Shown: positions 33,108-45,135, numbered from the stretch's first letter. The stretch: 64,000 nt of DNA from Pseudomonadota bacterium (GCA_028873515.1 JAGWIG010000001.1:1-64000); one strand, 5' to 3'. Numbers and translations are program-made. The notes: a model not told the origin generated them from the letters alone.

Positions 33108-33135
33108 ATCATATCACAGAAACATATTTTGTCAA
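33108..33135 (-). promoter_or_regulatory. Sigma-70 promoter of the lytic transglycosylase gene
   Basis: On the - strand a perfect TTGACA (33130-33135) is followed after 16 bases by TATGAT (33108-33113, five of six consensus bases). It leaves a leader of about 105 bases before the ATG at 32995. Confidence 0.65.
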
Positions 33136-33151
33136 AAATAATTTGGTTTTA

Positions 33152-34486
33152 CTATTTTCCAATACAAAATCTTGAAAAAATCTCTCCCAACAATGCCTCA
33201 CTGTCAAATGTCCCTGTAATCCGGCTTAGGGTTTGATGGGCTGTGCGTAGCGACTCTGCTAAAAGTTCACAGACCTCATAATTTTGGAGCGCTTGGTCAA
33301 GTTGATCCCGAGTTAGCCTAAGCGCTTCGATATGCCTATTGCGCGCTGTAAAAGCCCCCTCCCCAAAATCTCTTGACTCAACAAATATACGCAACTCTTC
33401 GCGCAACTTATTCAAATTGAGTCCGCTATGCGCAGAGACAGCAATTCCCCCAAATAGACCTGAATGCTGTGCTATAAGATCAATTTTGTTATAAATTTTC
33501 CATACAGGAACATTTTCTGGAATATTTTCAGGCTCTGACAACTCCTTAGACGTAGCATCAATAACCCATAACACCAGGTCAGCTGTTCTCATTGCTTTAT
33601 GAGCACGGCTAATACCTTCAGTCTCAATAGGATCCAGCGTTTTATGCAATCCGGCAGTATCCGTCATACTCAACAATACTGGCCCAACTTGTATTGTTTC
33701 TGTGATTGGATCACGAGTAGTTCCAGCATAGGGAGTAACAATTGCAACATCATCCCCAGCAAAGGCATTTAACAAGGTAGATTTACCAACATTTGGTGGG
33801 CCAGCTATAACAACTGATACACCATCTTGGATTCGTTTCCCACTTTGGGCTTGAACCAAAAGAGCACCCAGATCATTCTGTAGATCAAGTAAGCGCTGGC
33901 ATGCATTAAATTTATCTAGGATATCTATATCCTCTTCAGGAAAATCAATTGAAGCTTCAACAAGCATACGCAATTCAATTAACCTCTCGCACAATCCATT
34001 AATTCTTTGTGAAAACACGCCACTAAGGGATCGAAGGGCGGCTCGGGCTGCCTGCGCAGAAGATGCTTCAATAAGATCAGATACACTTTCGGCTTGCACT
34101 AAATCAATTCGGTTATTCAAAAATGCCCGTTTAGTGAATTCGCCAGGCAATGCAAGCCTTGCACCCAAATCAATGCATCTATCCAGCACTAAATTGAGTA
34201 CTGCAGGCCCCCCATGTCCTTGAAACTCAAGAACTGATTCACCTGTATAGGAATTCGGGGCCGGGAAGTACAGAAGAATGCCTTCGTCCAAAACATCGCC
34301 TAAAGCATCTCTTAATTTACAAAAATGTGCATGACGCGGTTTAGGGTCAATGCCAGAAAGTTGATTGGCAAAAAGACGGACATCAGGACCAGAAATACGT
34401 ACTACACCGATGCCACCATGCCCAGGAGCTGTGGCAATGGCAGCAATAAGTTCAGTGACGTGATTCACCTGAAGAGGAACTTGCAT
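33152..34486 (-). CDS. mnmE: tRNA modification GTPase MnmE
   Basis: MnmE works with MnmG to modify the wobble uridine of tRNAs. The 444-residue protein has the tetrahydrofolate-binding N-terminal domain, a helical domain and an inserted G domain (GPPNVGKSTLLN, DTAGLHKT, NKIDL). It ends with the catalytic CIGK tail. The ATG at 34486 overlaps the end of yidC by 35 bases and lacks a clear ribosome site; GTG six codons later is an alternative. Confidence 0.94.
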   Translation of the reverse strand: MQVPLQVNHVTELIAAIATAPGHGGIGVVRISGPDVRLFANQLSGIDPKPRHAHFCKLRDALGDVLDEGILLYFPAPNSYTGESVLEFQGHGGPAVLNLVLDRCIDLGARLALPGEFTKRAFLNNRIDLVQAESVSDLIEASSAQAARAALRSLSGVFSQRINGLCERLIELRMLVEASIDFPEEDIDILDKFNACQRLLDLQNDLGALLVQAQSGKRIQDGVSVVIAGPPNVGKSTLLNAFAGDDVAIVTPYAGTTRDPITETIQVGPVLLSMTDTAGLHKTLDPIETEGISRAHKAMRTADLVLWVIDATSKELSEPENIPENVPVWKIYNKIDLIAQHSGLFGGIAVSAHSGLNLNKLREELRIFVESRDFGEGAFTARNRHIEALRLTRDQLDQALQNYEVCELLAESLRTAHQTLSRITGTFDSEALLGEIFSRFCIGK

Positions 34487-36068
34487 TGTTTACAGATCTG
34501 TTGATATACCATTGCTGGGTAATAGAAACTATATTATTAACTAACCAATACAGCACAAGCCCTGCAGGAAAAAACATAAAAAACACGGTCATTGCAACAG
34601 GCATAAAAAGCATAACCTTCTCTTGAATCGGATCAACGGGTTTTGGATTGATGCGCGTCTGAATAAACATTGTAATACCCATAATAAGCGGCAGTACATA
34701 GTAAGGATCCTTTAAAGAAAGATCATGGATCCAGAATATAAATGGTGCGCCACGTAACTCAAAACTACTAATCAATACCCAATAAAGAGACAAGAAAACA
34801 GGAATTTGCACAACCACAGGAAGGCAGCCACCAAGCGGATTTACCTTTTCCCGTTTGTAAAGCTCCATAATTTCCTGATGCATCTTCTGTTTATCTTTAC
34901 CAGACTGCTCTTTAATCCGTTGAAGGCGAGGAGCCAAAACACGCATCTGGGCCATGGAACGATAGCTTTTTGCGGACAGGGGATAAAATACAATTTTGAT
35001 AAGAAGGGTCAAAATTATAATTGAAAACCCCCAGTTTTTAACGATTTGGTGAATATGGCGAAGAAGCCAAAATATTGGTTTCGCAAATATGGCCAGCTTC
35101 CCGTAGTCTATTGTCAGTTCAAGACCCGGAGCCGTTTTAGCAAGCAGCTTTTCATCCTTTGGGCCGACAAACAATCCCATTGAAACTTTCTGACTTTGAC
35201 CTGGAGAAATTGAAATAGGTGACAGCATGACGCCAGCAGTGAAAAGATGTTTTCCTATTGCACGTGTATAGAATTTTCTTTCAAACCCTGCTGGGGGCAA
35301 CCATGCAGAAAGAAAATAATGCTGTTCCATGGCAATCCATCCATCTTGCGACTGATGTGGATAGCTTTCTTCGCCTTTTGAAATCGTCTCAAATCCAATT
35401 TTTTTAAGCTTGCTGGCATTCGTATAAAGAACAGGGCCCGTATAAGAATGCAAAACAGCGGAATCACTCGGCGCTTTAGCATCAGAACGTAAAAACTGAA
35501 AATACGGAGTAGCATTGATGGGCTGGTTTGTATTGTTTGTAATCAGGTATGCAAGATTAATTACATAACTTCCGCGGTGAAACGTAAAAATCTTGTCAAC
35601 ACTTGTGCCATCTGGTGCATGATAATGAAGCGTAACTCTGACTGTATCCTGACCAGGCTGCATAGTAACATTCGATACATCTGCCGTATAAATCTGAAGG
35701 TGTGTGGGGAGTCCAGGTCCAAGCAAGCCACTCTGCGCAACATATGGGATAGGTGAGGTTGCAAATAATTTCAGGGGTTCATTAGGATGCTCCGGCTCAC
35801 GCTGATTGAGTAAAGACAAACCACGGATATCTCCCCCAACAGTGTTAAGCTGTACAGAAAACAAGTCAGTATTAACTGTAATTAATTGTCCATTAGCAAA
35901 TGTCGTGGCTGTAGAAGGCTGCGGAGAGACAGATCCGGGCTGAATTAAACTTGAACTACTAACTGTCTGTGTTTGTTTAGCCTGTTCGTTTGTACCTTGC
36001 CAATTTTGCCATAGCATCAATATGGCAAATGACATAATCATCAACAAGATTAGTCTGCGCGTATCCAT
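34452..36068 (-). CDS. yidC: Membrane protein insertase YidC
   Basis: YidC inserts and folds inner-membrane proteins, alone or with Sec. The 538-residue protein has the Gram-negative arrangement: an N-terminal membrane helix (MDTRRLILLMIMSFAILML), a large periplasmic beta domain and five C-terminal membrane helices. The conserved arginine of the hydrophilic groove is in YPLSAKSYRSMAQM. It follows yidD by 18 bases in the rpmH-rnpA-yidD-yidC-mnmE order. Confidence 0.95.
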   Translation of the reverse strand: MDTRRLILLMIMSFAILMLWQNWQGTNEQAKQTQTVSSSSLIQPGSVSPQPSTATTFANGQLITVNTDLFSVQLNTVGGDIRGLSLLNQREPEHPNEPLKLFATSPIPYVAQSGLLGPGLPTHLQIYTADVSNVTMQPGQDTVRVTLHYHAPDGTSVDKIFTFHRGSYVINLAYLITNNTNQPINATPYFQFLRSDAKAPSDSAVLHSYTGPVLYTNASKLKKIGFETISKGEESYPHQSQDGWIAMEQHYFLSAWLPPAGFERKFYTRAIGKHLFTAGVMLSPISISPGQSQKVSMGLFVGPKDEKLLAKTAPGLELTIDYGKLAIFAKPIFWLLRHIHQIVKNWGFSIIILTLLIKIVFYPLSAKSYRSMAQMRVLAPRLQRIKEQSGKDKQKMHQEIMELYKREKVNPLGGCLPVVVQIPVFLSLYWVLISSFELRGAPFIFWIHDLSLKDPYYVLPLIMGITMFIQTRINPKPVDPIQEKVMLFMPVAMTVFFMFFPAGLVLYWLVNNIVSITQQWYINRSVNNASSSSGESRH

Positions 36069-36086
36069 TATATTTTTCTCAATACG

Positions 36087-36296
36087 TTATGGGAGCGGAT
36101 CAACTCCGCCAGCATGCCAAGGATGGCAACGTCCAATCCGTTTCATGCCGAGCCATATTCCACGCCAAGCACCATAACGTTCGATTGCCTCACGGGTATA
36201 TTCAGAGCAGGAAGGTAAATATCGGCAATGAGCCCCGGCTAAAGGGCTCATGAGTAACTGATATAGGCGAATCATGAAGACACAGAAGCGAGACAT
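36087..36296 (-). CDS. yidD: Membrane protein insertion efficiency factor YidD
   Basis: The 69-residue protein has the family pattern CRYLPSCSEYTREAIERYGAWRGIWLGMKR (shown by its three cysteines and the SCS-Y signature) and ends near PWHAGGVDPLP. It assists YidC-dependent insertion. It overlaps the end of rnpA by 25 bases. Confidence 0.92.
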   Translation of the reverse strand: MSRFCVFMIRLYQLLMSPLAGAHCRYLPSCSEYTREAIERYGAWRGIWLGMKRIGRCHPWHAGGVDPLP

Positions 36297-36643
36297 GTCA
36301 TAAGCTTGGCGAAAAGTTGTTCAAGTTCTTTCATTGCGATTAAATACGACCCACGCGCAAGTGGCTTTTTAACTCGCACTATATAATCTATAGTGCCTAT
36401 ATCATGCTGTTTTAGACGAAAAACATCGCGCACGACTCTCCTCGCATAATTACGATCAACTGCGCGTTTTGCTACCTTACGCGTTACTATCACTGCAAGA
36501 CAAGGAAAATGTTGACTGTTTAAGCGCCCAGCGATCTGAAAGCATTCTCCACTGACACGCCGTGATTTACCAAGAACAGTAGTTATCATTGCTGACCGTA
36601 GACGGTTGTGACGCTCAAACCTATAACGGCGTGATGAGATCAT
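36272..36643 (-). CDS. rnpA: Ribonuclease P protein component
   Basis: RnpA is the basic protein that helps the RNase P RNA mature tRNA 5' ends. The 123-residue product carries the family signature (VAKRAVDRNYARRVVRDVFR) and a high Arg/Lys content. The start at 36643 is six bases after rpmH. The RNA subunit gene is not in this window. Confidence 0.92.
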   Translation of the reverse strand: MISSRRYRFERHNRLRSAMITTVLGKSRRVSGECFQIAGRLNSQHFPCLAVIVTRKVAKRAVDRNYARRVVRDVFRLKQHDIGTIDYIVRVKKPLARGSYLIAMKELEQLFAKLMTCLASVSS

Positions 36644-36649
36644 ACAAAG

Positions 36650-36784
36650 CTAGACTGCGAGTCTCGCTCGCCCTTTGGCGCGTCTGGCACTGATAACCGC
36701 TCTCCCGCTCCGAGTTTTCATACGTACCAGAAACCCATGTGTACGACGACGTCGAATTTCTGATGGCTGATAGGTTCGCTTCAT
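36650..36784 (-). CDS. rpmH: 50S ribosomal protein L34
   Basis: The 44-residue protein is very basic and fits L34 ([18 protein letters not shown], then [19 protein letters not shown]). It was found by translating the - strand between rnpA and dnaA. It begins the long - strand run leading away from the origin and is six bases upstream of rnpA. Confidence 0.96.
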   Translation of the reverse strand: MKRTYQPSEIRRRRTHGFLVRMKTRSGRAVISARRAKGRARLAV

Positions 36785-36995
36785 ATCTAATGCCCTTTTA
36801 AAGCCCTTTTGATAAGGCTATATAAAACGCACTATTAGACCTTGATCAAGACAACATGTCAACTCCATTTTCCCTACACCACATGTAGATAACAGAAGGC
36901 AAACCAGCTAGAATGTTATCTTGAAACCCGCGATAAGAAACAAGACGGGCCACCTGGAACTTTGATAAATACCCACCGGAAAACTGACTGACAAT
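36785..36995. other. rpmH-dnaA intergenic region, possible part of the origin
   Basis: Transcription diverges here between rpmH and dnaA, the position of oriC in many proteobacteria. I see one DnaA-box-like site, TTATCTACA on the - strand at 36884-36892 (one mismatch to TTATCCACA), and an AT-rich stretch near rpmH. A cluster of boxes is missing, so this may be only a dnaA promoter region with the unwinding site elsewhere, for example near gyrB. Confidence 0.4.
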
Positions 36996-38366
36996 ATGGA
37001 AGGATTTTGGCTAGACTGCCTGAGGCGGTTCGAGCAGGAGTTGACTTCGCAACAATTCAACACCTGGATCAAGCCGTTGAAGTTTGAAGCGGATACTGCC
37101 AGCCTGAGGCTGATTGCGCCCAATAAATTTGTGCTGCAGTGGATTAAAGATCGGTTTTTATCTCGCATAGAGGCAATGGTATTAGAATACTTTAAAGTAC
37201 CTACCCCCATTTACCTGTGCCTTCCTGATCCAAATGCAATAAACACGCCCATTCAATCAAATAGCGTTAATCCATTAATTAATACTAAACTAGCCCCACA
37301 CCCTGAAAAACCTGTTACTTCTAATCCTCAAACTGTTCGCAAAGACACATCCAGACTGAACCAGACCTTTACATTTGATAACTTTGTCAGTGGAAGGGCC
37401 AATCAACTTGCACGTGCGGCTGCCATACAGGTAGCAGAAAATCCAGGAGTTGCCTACAATCCACTTTTTGTATATGGAGGGGTAGGTCTCGGTAAAACAC
37501 ATCTTATCCAGGCAATTGGGAACTTGGTGTTGGAGAATAATCACAATGCTCGGGTGCGTTATCTTCATGCAGAACGTTATGTATCAGACGTTGTCCGTGC
37601 ATATCAGCATAAAGCTTTTGATGAATTTAAACGAGATTACCATTCTTTAGATGTGTTACTTATTGATGACATTCAGTTTTTTAGTGGAAAATCGAGAACG
37701 CAAGAAGAGTTCTTTTATGTTTTCAACGCCCTTACAGAATCCCACAAACAAGTCATCATCACATGTGATACTTACCCCAAAGAAATTGAAGGGATGGAAG
37801 ACAGGTTAATATCACGTTTTGGATGGGGGCTCACAGTTTCTATCGATCCACCAGAGCTTGAAATGCGAGTTGCAATTCTTATTAACAAAGCCAAAACAGA
37901 ACGAATAACATTGAATGAAGACGTTGCTTTTTTCATTGCAAAACAAATTCATTCAAATGTAAGAGAATTAGAAGGCGCACTCAAAAGAGTTCTAGCATTT
38001 TCTCGTTTTTCAGGTCTGCCAGTAACGCTTGGGCTTGCTAAAGATGCGCTTAAAGATCTGCTGGCAGTCCAGAACCGACAAATCTCCATAGAAAATATTC
38101 AAAAAACCGTCGCGGATTATTATAAAATTAAAGTCGCAGATATGTATTCCCGTAAACGATCACAACAGATTGCAAGACCTCGGCAAGTTGCAATGGCCCT
38201 TGCCAAGGAACTAACAAACCTTAGCCTACCTGCAATCGGAGATGCATTTGGCGGACGAGATCATACAACTGTTCTACATGCCTGCCGTAAAATTGTAGAA
38301 CTAACAGCTATCGATCCCACCCTTATGCGCGAATTTAACATGCTTCTACAGGTGCTGCGCGGCTAA
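36996..38366 (+). CDS. dnaA: Chromosomal replication initiator DnaA
   Basis: DnaA melts the origin and loads the helicase. The 456-residue protein has the N-terminal oligomerisation domain ([17 protein letters not shown]), a variable linker and the AAA+ domain with [10 protein letters not shown] and IDDIQFF. The C-terminal DNA-binding domain carries [16 protein letters not shown]. Length and order before dnaN are normal. Confidence 0.97.
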   Translation: MEGFWLDCLRRFEQELTSQQFNTWIKPLKFEADTASLRLIAPNKFVLQWIKDRFLSRIEAMVLEYFKVPTPIYLCLPDPNAINTPIQSNSVNPLINTKLAPHPEKPVTSNPQTVRKDTSRLNQTFTFDNFVSGRANQLARAAAIQVAENPGVAYNPLFVYGGVGLGKTHLIQAIGNLVLENNHNARVRYLHAERYVSDVVRAYQHKAFDEFKRDYHSLDVLLIDDIQFFSGKSRTQEEFFYVFNALTESHKQVIITCDTYPKEIEGMEDRLISRFGWGLTVSIDPPELEMRVAILINKAKTERITLNEDVAFFIAKQIHSNVRELEGALKRVLAFSRFSGLPVTLGLAKDALKDLLAVQNRQISIENIQKTVADYYKIKVADMYSRKRSQQIARPRQVAMALAKELTNLSLPAIGDAFGGRDHTTVLHACRKIVELTAIDPTLMREFNMLLQVLRG

Positions 38367-38402
38367 CAGGATCACCCAACCAATCGAGATCAAGGGTTAA
38401 TT

Positions 38403-39527
38403 ATGGTTCTTCTACAAACTGAAAGAGATGCGCTTCTAAAACCTCTACAAACTGTAACAGGCATTGTTGAACGTAGGCATACACTTCCCATATTATCAAA
38501 TGTCCTGATTGAAGGTGGTGAGGGTGTGCGTTTAACTGCAACCGATCTTGAAATCCAGGTACGCACGAATTCGGATACACTAAAAGTACAGCAACCTTTT
38601 GCTGTAACAGTTTCAGCTAGAAAACTACAAGAAATCCTGCGTGCGCTTCCAGATACCGCTCAAATTGTTATTGAAGAAGAAACTGGAAAACTTGTACTTC
38701 GTGCTGGAACCAGTCGTTTTACCCTGCAGACACTTGGTGCCGAAGATTTTCCAGTACTTACTTTGTCCGACGATGTACTCACAACACTCAGGCTCCCGCA
38801 GACTCAACTTGGCAGGCTTATTTCCCAGGTGTCTTACGCAATGGCCCAGCAAGATATGCGCTATTATCTTAATGGCCTACTTATGGTAGTGGATGAAGCC
38901 GCAATCAAACTCATTGCTACTGACGGGCACCGTTTAAGTTACGCAAGTTATCCTCTGGCAGTTGGCGCGGCAATCCTCCCTTCCGGATCATCGGTTCAAG
39001 AAGCAATCTTGCCCCGTAAAACAGTTCTGGAATTAGCCCGCCTTATGGTAGACACTGACCAGGATGCGGTAATCCAGCTTTCTAAAAACCAGGTCATGAC
39101 CAGTTTTGGCAACACTTCCATTGTTTCAAAGGTCATTGATGGCAAATTTCCAGACTACACACGTGTAATTCCCATCAATCACCCTAAAAATGTTTGTATA
39201 GATCGACTCACATTGCTTTCTGCGATGCAAAGAGTAGCGATTCTTTCAAATGAAAAGTTCCGTGGTGTAAGACTCCTCCTTAGTGAAATGAGCCTTAAAG
39301 TTATCAGTAACAATATGGAACAGGAAGAAGCCGAAGAGTCGATCGACGTGCAGTATCACGGCGAACCCCTTGATATTGGCTTTAATATTACTTATCTGCT
39401 AGACGTCCTGAACAACCTTCACACTACAGAGGTTAATCTTTCATTTGGAGACGCCAATTCAAGCTGTCTGGTTACTATGCCTGGAGACGAACAATTCAAG
39501 TATGTGGTCATGCCTATGCGAATTTAA
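38403..39527 (+). CDS. dnaN: DNA polymerase III beta subunit (sliding clamp)
   Basis: The 374-residue protein is the ring clamp that tethers polymerase III to DNA. It is 36 bases after dnaA, begins with the family's LLKPLQTVTGIVERRHTLPILSNVL segment and ends in the conserved VMPMRI tail. No recF follows, unlike in E. coli; the next gene is gyrB. Confidence 0.97.
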   Translation: MVLLQTERDALLKPLQTVTGIVERRHTLPILSNVLIEGGEGVRLTATDLEIQVRTNSDTLKVQQPFAVTVSARKLQEILRALPDTAQIVIEEETGKLVLRAGTSRFTLQTLGAEDFPVLTLSDDVLTTLRLPQTQLGRLISQVSYAMAQQDMRYYLNGLLMVVDEAAIKLIATDGHRLSYASYPLAVGAAILPSGSSVQEAILPRKTVLELARLMVDTDQDAVIQLSKNQVMTSFGNTSIVSKVIDGKFPDYTRVIPINHPKNVCIDRLTLLSAMQRVAILSNEKFRGVRLLLSEMSLKVISNNMEQEEAEESIDVQYHGEPLDIGFNITYLLDVLNNLHTTEVNLSFGDANSSCLVTMPGDEQFKYVVMPMRI

Positions 39528-39543
39528 TGTTCCACGTGAAACA
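39528..39543. promoter_or_regulatory. parS centromere site between dnaN and gyrB
   Basis: TGTTCCACGTGAAACA is an exact match to the parS consensus TGTTNCACGTGAAACA. It begins immediately after the dnaN stop. With the site at 32252 it brackets dnaA within about 7.3 kb, a normal position for a ParABS centromere. Confidence 0.88.
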
Positions 39544-39573
39544 GGGGTTAAGTTAGGTTTAAACCGTGATTTC

Positions 39574-39582
39574 TGATATAAT
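39574..39582 (+). promoter_or_regulatory. Candidate extended -10 promoter of gyrB leader
   Basis: TGATATAAT is a complete extended -10 element (TGn plus perfect TATAAT). No -35 box is evident, as is common for extended -10 promoters. It would start an mRNA near 39589, with a leader of about 130 bases before gyrB. Confidence 0.5.
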
Positions 39583-39604
39583 AATCGATGTTGGGGGATT
39601 ATAA

Positions 39605-39673
39605 ATGAAAGATCGGATTTACCCTTTCGGCCTTGCACCCATTCCAATCATATTTTTCAAAAAAATGCCCTAA
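39605..39673 (+). CDS. Possible 22-residue leader peptide upstream of gyrB
   Basis: An ATG is preceded by GGGGGA six bases upstream and a candidate promoter 23 bases further up. It opens 22 codons (beginning MKDRIYPFGLAPIPIIFF) ending in TAA. The stop codon lies within a hairpin (39667-39694). The arrangement resembles leader peptides that couple ribosome position to downstream RNA folding, but the peptide has no known family and may be chance. Confidence 0.35.
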   Translation: MKDRIYPFGLAPIPIIFFKKMP

Positions 39674-39694
39674 GCTAAGATATTTTTCTAGGGC
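39660..39694 (+). promoter_or_regulatory. Two mutually exclusive hairpins before gyrB
   Basis: GCCCTA (39667-39672) can pair with TAGGGC (39689-39694). Separately, the A-rich bases ending AAAAAT at 39666 can pair with ATTTTT (39682-39687). The two pairings cross, so they compete or form a pseudoknot. No T tract follows, so this is not a standard terminator. It lies 25 bases before the gyrB start and could affect its translation. Confidence 0.3.
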
Positions 39695-39703
39695 AAGATT
39701 TAA

Positions 39704-42100
<2,397 letters not shown>

Positions 42101-42754
42101 AACCATAGAAAACCTAGATGATAGCCATATGTTATATAAGGTAATTTAATAAAACAGTGATTGCTGCGAATGAGATTTTTTTGTGGAGACGAGACAGCAT
42201 GTTCGGCGACAAATTTTCTGGGTATCCCGCCAAATATTACCGCTTTATTTTACTAAAAATTGCATGATGTCATAGTGCATTACCCTGATCAAAAAATCCG
42301 CAAAATATTTGTTAATGCGATTGAACTAAATTAAGAATAATTTTGTAATATACGAAACGGAAAGCGGGATCTAAATGTTACAGCAAATTTAACGGCGTTC
42401 TGTATCCTGTAAAGAGGGGTTGTGGCATCAGGACGCAGACCACCTAGCACTGATTACCCAGAAAATGTACCTGAAAACACTATAAAAACAGATAGATATT
42501 CGAGCCGCACTTCCTAGAAGTGATAATTTCCACCATGAACGGATCAATTAGCCAACCTTATTTATAATAAGGTAAAATCATGTCGTTGGTATTGATATCT
42601 TTTAGAATCAGTCTAAACATGTATTAAAAACATATAATGGGATTCCTTAATACACGCTTTCTTCATTTTTCAAGGAATGTGAGTTGAGATTCTATTATAG
42701 AACCAGCCAGACACCAGTTTAATTAAGTAATCTAACAAAACTCAATTGCATCTA
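42101..42754. other. Gene-free AT-rich stretch between gyrB and topA
   Basis: No convincing gene was found in these 654 bases. Visible items are a 7-base hairpin ACCTTAT/ATAAGGT (42555-42573), a 6-base hairpin CACTTC/GAAGTG (42508-42522) and a 22-codon ORF at 42200-42268 with a weak ribosome site. A short + strand stretch at 42391-42447 reads NGVLYPVKRGCGIRT before a stop and loosely resembles an IS5-type transposase N-terminus. gyrB and topA converge here, so one hairpin may act in termination, though neither has a strong T tract. Confidence 0.5.
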
Positions 42755-45067
42755 TTAATTCACTGTGGTAGCTTCCACAGCTTCCACAGCTTCCACAGCT
42801 TCCACAAATCCACATTCTTTTTGTGGACACACTCGTTCAACGCCTCTACGCTTTGTAATCTTTAACGTCAATATTGGCCAACCACATTTTGGACAAGGCG
42901 TATCAATGGGTGGATTCCACGTGGCATATTTACACTTTGGGTAAGAAGCGCAGGAGTAAAACATCTTTCCATAACGACTTTTACGTTCAATAAGATTGGA
43001 AGATTTACAAACAGGACAAATCACACCACTATCCTTAGGTTTCTCAATTGCTTCGATAAATTTACATTTCGGATAATTTGAACATCCAATAAATCTTCCA
43101 TAAGGGCCAGACTTGATCACTAGCTCGCCTCCACAAGTGGGGCAAGAACGATCTGCCAGAGACTCTGGTTTAATTTCCTCTGCAATGTCACCATTCAAAT
43201 TGCGAGTGTAGTTACATTCAGGGTAACCCGTACAACCCACAAATTTATCTCTTTTCCCTAATCTAATAGATAAAGGTTTGCCGCATTTTGGACAAAGTTC
43301 GTCTAAAGGTTCCTGCGTAATTTCTTGCCGTTTTATATTTTGTTTTTCAAGTAACTGATGACTAAAATGATTCCAAAATTCATGCAGAACGGGGCGCCAT
43401 TCCGCCCTACCATTTGCGACCTCATCCAACTCGTCTTCCATCTTGGCTGTAAAATCATAATCCACATAACGAGCAAAATGTTCAGAAAGAAAACGATTTA
43501 CAACTCGACCTACATCAGTTGGAACAAATCGCTTCCGATCCAGCGTAACATACTCGCGATTAAGCAAAGTCGAAATAATCGAAGCATAAGTGGAAGGGCG
43601 GCCAATTCCATACTCTTCCAGTGTTTTTACCAAACTAGCCTCACCATAACGGGATGGTGGTTGCGTAAAATGTTGCTCTCCATAAAGCTTATCTACTTGC
43701 AAAACTTCCTGTTCTATAAGAATAGGTAGTTTCCCACGGCCTTCGATTTGATCAGCTGGTTCTTCCTCATCTTCCTGATAGACAGAAATGAAGCCAGGAA
43801 ACATTAAAGTCTGGCCATTGGCATGAAATAAGGCCGTATCGCCACCCATGGACAAATCAACTGAAACCGTATCAAATTCGGCCGGGCTCATTTGAGAACT
43901 GATTGTTCGCTTCCAAATCATTTCATATAATTTCATCTGATCAGACGTTAAATATTCTCGAACTAACTCTGGTGTATGCTCAATAGAGGTAGGACGAACA
44001 GCTTCATGTGCCTCCTGTGCATTCTTAGATTTGTTTTTATATGAATTAGGATGTTTCGGAAGAAAAGAGGGGGCAAATTTCTGTTCAATATAATTACGAA
44101 TTTCTTCAATTGCCTCCGTTGCCAAATTAACGGAATCTGTACGCATATATGAAATCAAGCCAACCGCATTGCCAGCAATAGAAACCCCTTCATAGAGTTG
44201 TTGGGCAATTCTCATGGTACGATCAGTTGTGAACCCAAGCTTCTTTACGGCTTCTTGTTGCAATGTTGAAGTTGTAAATGGAGCAGCTGGATAGCGTAAC
44301 TTTCGCTTCTTTTCAATCTTCTTTACAGTTACGCCATCTTCAATGCAACTAGTCAATTGTGATAGGACGTCCTGGTGAGCCTTATCAGTATTAACTTCAA
44401 ACTGGTCCAGTTTATGTCCATTCAACTGGGATAGTTTGGCTGTAAATGATTGCCCGGTCTTTGATAAATCGACGTGTAGACTCCAATATTCCAGCGATTC
44501 AAAAGCTTCAATCTCAATTTCCCTCTCAACAATGAGTCGAAGAGCGGGTGATTGTACCCGTCCAGCAGAAAGCCCTCTACGCACTTTTCGCCACAAAAGT
44601 GGGGAAAGATTAAAGCCAACAAGGTAATCTAATGCTCTACGAGCTTGTTGGGCATTTACAAGAGGCATAAGCAAGGGCCTAGGATGTTCCACAGCATGAC
44701 AAACCGCCGATCGGGTAATTTCATGAAACTCTACCCTATGAACAATCTTGTCCTTTAAGAGTTTTTTATCACGCAATATTTCAATAAGATGCCACGCAAT
44801 GGCTTCACCTTCACGGTCTGGGTCAGTGGCAAGATAAATATTTTTTACACCACGAACCGCTTTAGCTATAGCATCAATATGCTTAACATTGCGACTTACC
44901 GCTTCATATTTCATAGCAAATTCATGTTCAGGATCAACTGCGCCCTGCTTAGGGACCAGATCTCGAACATGGCCATATGACGCCAGGATCTCAAAATCTG
45001 ATCCTAGATATTTTTTTAACGTCTTAGCTTTGGAAGGTGATTCAACAATAAGCAAACTGGTGGGCAT
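42755..45067 (-). CDS. topA: DNA topoisomerase I
   Basis: TopA relaxes negative supercoils, opposing gyrase. The 770-residue protein begins MPTSLLIVESPSKAKTLKKYL, which fixes the start at 45067. The Toprim DPDREGEAIAWH and the catalytic tyrosine in SYMRTDSVNLA are intact. Four C-terminal zinc ribbons follow (CPKCGKP, CPTCGGE, CPVCKSS and CPKCGWP groups). The tail ends in four VEA repeats encoded by a 9-base tandem repeat. It follows smg by 68 bases. Confidence 0.95.
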   Translation of the reverse strand: MPTSLLIVESPSKAKTLKKYLGSDFEILASYGHVRDLVPKQGAVDPEHEFAMKYEAVSRNVKHIDAIAKAVRGVKNIYLATDPDREGEAIAWHLIEILRDKKLLKDKIVHRVEFHEITRSAVCHAVEHPRPLLMPLVNAQQARRALDYLVGFNLSPLLWRKVRRGLSAGRVQSPALRLIVEREIEIEAFESLEYWSLHVDLSKTGQSFTAKLSQLNGHKLDQFEVNTDKAHQDVLSQLTSCIEDGVTVKKIEKKRKLRYPAAPFTTSTLQQEAVKKLGFTTDRTMRIAQQLYEGVSIAGNAVGLISYMRTDSVNLATEAIEEIRNYIEQKFAPSFLPKHPNSYKNKSKNAQEAHEAVRPTSIEHTPELVREYLTSDQMKLYEMIWKRTISSQMSPAEFDTVSVDLSMGGDTALFHANGQTLMFPGFISVYQEDEEEPADQIEGRGKLPILIEQEVLQVDKLYGEQHFTQPPSRYGEASLVKTLEEYGIGRPSTYASIISTLLNREYVTLDRKRFVPTDVGRVVNRFLSEHFARYVDYDFTAKMEDELDEVANGRAEWRPVLHEFWNHFSHQLLEKQNIKRQEITQEPLDELCPKCGKPLSIRLGKRDKFVGCTGYPECNYTRNLNGDIAEEIKPESLADRSCPTCGGELVIKSGPYGRFIGCSNYPKCKFIEAIEKPKDSGVICPVCKSSNLIERKSRYGKMFYSCASYPKCKYATWNPPIDTPCPKCGWPILTLKITKRRGVERVCPQKECGFVEAVEAVEAVEATTVN
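42770..42805. repeat. Four tandem 9-base repeats in the 3' end of topA
   Basis: AGCTTCCAC is repeated four times exactly. On the coding (-) strand each unit reads Val-Glu-Ala, giving a (VEA)4 tail just after the last zinc ribbon. The length is a multiple of three, so gain or loss of units would keep the frame. Replication slippage is the likely origin. Confidence 0.9.
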
Positions 45068-45135
45068 GTAAACACCATATAAACAATAATCGGGTGATGA
45101 TAGTTTGGCTTTGAAGATACTGCAAGAAAAAGGCA

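Noticed and set aside
36785-36995. A firm oriC call in the rpmH-dnaA spacer
   Set aside because: Only one imperfect DnaA box was found; position alone is not enough.
42391-42447. IS5-type transposase fragment
   Set aside because: Only about fifteen residues match loosely and no terminal repeats or target duplication could be found; kept only as a possibility, not as a mobile element.
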